From Lacinutrix sp. C3R15 (lineage in GTDB: Bacteria > Bacteroidota > Bacteroidia > Flavobacteriales > Flavobacteriaceae): a stretch of 64,000 nt of DNA. Below the pieces are notes generated by a model that saw only the letters and a list, made by a program, of their open reading frames with translations, did no database searches and was not told the origin of the DNA. The translations under genes were made by a program, and so were the position numbers. The stretch is taken from NCBI RefSeq assembly GCF_018860825.1, contig NZ_JAHKPZ010000038.1, forward strand, positions 1 to 64,000, given 5' to 3'. Of the stretch, positions 63,481-64,000 are shown piece by piece (position 1 is the first letter of the stretch; each line of letters starts with the position of its first letter).

Positions 63481-64000
63481 ATGCCAAGACGTAAACTAAC
63501 ATCTCTTAAAGATGGTGAAAAAACCAATTTAAAAAAATCGTTTAGCGCGTTGGTTTTTATTCCACGGTTTTTTAAAGAAATCTGGAAAACCAACAAAAAA
63601 CTATTTCTATTATCTGCATTTTGTAGGCTTATTGGTGCCCTTTTACCTGTTGTAATTCTGTGGATTGGTAAAATAATTATTGATGAAATAATTCTTCAAA
63701 CGAAAACAGATGTTTCAGATTTAACCTTACTGTGGACCTATGTTGCCATAGAATTTGGTTTAATTATTCTTTCTGATTTAGTAAGTAGAGCCATTTCATT
63801 AACAGATAGCCTGCTTGGTGACTCTTATTCTATAGACTCTTCTGTAAGAATCATAAAAAAAACAAATCAAATAAACATTAGTCTTTTAGAAGACTCTGAG
63901 TTTTATGACAAGCTAGAAAGAGCAAGAACACAAACAACAGGTCGTGTTGGGTTAATGTCTAACGCATTAGGCGAAGTACAAAGCTTAATATCTATTTTAA
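63481..64000 (+). CDS. ABC exporter (type 1) N-terminal part, cut by the window edge
   Basis: The frame starts at ATG 63481, 13 bases after the preceding stop, and stays open to the right edge (173 residues visible). After a basic start (MPRRKLTSLKDGEKTNLKKS) come TM segments (LFLLSAFCRLIGALLPVVIL, AIEFGLIILSDLV) and the coupling-helix-like FYDKLERART. This is the start of a type I ABC exporter transmembrane domain, probably fused to an ATPase as in lipid or drug exporters. The ATP-binding part lies outside the window, so substrate and name are unknown. Confidence 0.8.
   Translation, partial: MPRRKLTSLKDGEKTNLKKSFSALVFIPRFFKEIWKTNKKLFLLSAFCRLIGALLPVVILWIGKIIIDEIILQTKTDVSDLTLLWTYVAIEFGLIILSDLVSRAISLTDSLLGDSYSIDSSVRIIKKTNQINISLLEDSEFYDKLERARTQTTGRVGLMSNALGEVQSLISIL

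Noticed and set aside
1-64000. CRISPR arrays, tRNA or rRNA genes, IS elements, toxin-antitoxin or defence islands
   Set aside because: I read the intergenic regions on both strands and saw no regularly spaced repeats, no tRNA-like cloverleaf, no transposase or integrase frame, and no defence-type gene set.

Overview
The window is AT-rich (roughly one third G+C by eye) and comes from the chromosome of a Bacteroidota bacterium, almost certainly a member of the Flavobacteriaceae. The pointers are a type IX secretion (T9SS) type-B sorting domain, an S46 dipeptidyl peptidase, a single-chain glycyl-tRNA synthetase, a cytochrome b558-type succinate dehydrogenase, many short-signal lipoproteins, TAnnTTTG-type promoters and weak ribosome binding sites. 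No rRNA, tRNA, CRISPR array, transposase, integrase or phage module was found. This is mostly ordinary core genome with several flavobacterial hypothetical genes.

Layout. 1-5.4 kb: the start of an exported protein (edge) and a giant modular T9SS surface protein. 5.6-8.6 kb: aldo/keto reductase, OmpA-like lipoprotein, exonuclease III. 8.7-12.1 kb: large outer-membrane protein. 12.2-20.1 kb: metal-efflux cluster with a His-rich exported protein, a CusA-type RND pump fused to a TolC-type outer-membrane factor, a CusB-type adaptor and a P1B-4-like metal ATPase. 20.2-33.7 kb: housekeeping and envelope genes (glyS, comF, omega-amidase, aminotransferase, S46 and M28 peptidases, membrane-bound MutS-like ATPase). 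33.7-37.2 kb: sdhCAB. 37.3-42.5 kb: lipoprotein, VPS10/BNR propeller protein, aminopeptidase P. 42.7-44.0 kb: two small exported proteins. 44.0-46.3 kb: aspartokinase divergent from an ACT-type protein. 46.2-50.2 kb: cupredoxin-like protein, AhpD-like protein, a 37-residue Cys protein, AraC regulator and BrnQ carrier. 50.3-52.7 kb: hydrolase, two tandem paralogous Cys proteins, thiL. 53.0-63.5 kb: a SUF iron-sulfur assembly cluster (sufA, sufB, lipoprotein, sufC, sufD; then sufS, META lipoprotein, sufE, sufT-like gene), split by an opposite-strand block with a serine hydrolase, a GldL-like membrane protein, a PadR regulator and a small frameshifted membrane gene. An ABC exporter gene runs off the right edge.

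The genes work together as three recognisable units. The SUF genes form one Fe-S assembly pathway: SufS and SufE release sulfur, SufBCD is the scaffold, SufA is the carrier and SufT a maturation helper. The sdhCAB complex consumes Fe-S clusters. The 12-20 kb genes form an envelope-spanning metal efflux route. The least ordinary observations are the RND-TolC fusion with a signal-peptide-like sequence at the joint, a small membrane gene needing a -1 frameshift at a T-run, a long inverted repeat between sufC and sufD, a G+C-rich intergenic block after sufD, and an ACT protein divergent from aspartokinase. I did not find a convincing wholly new system.
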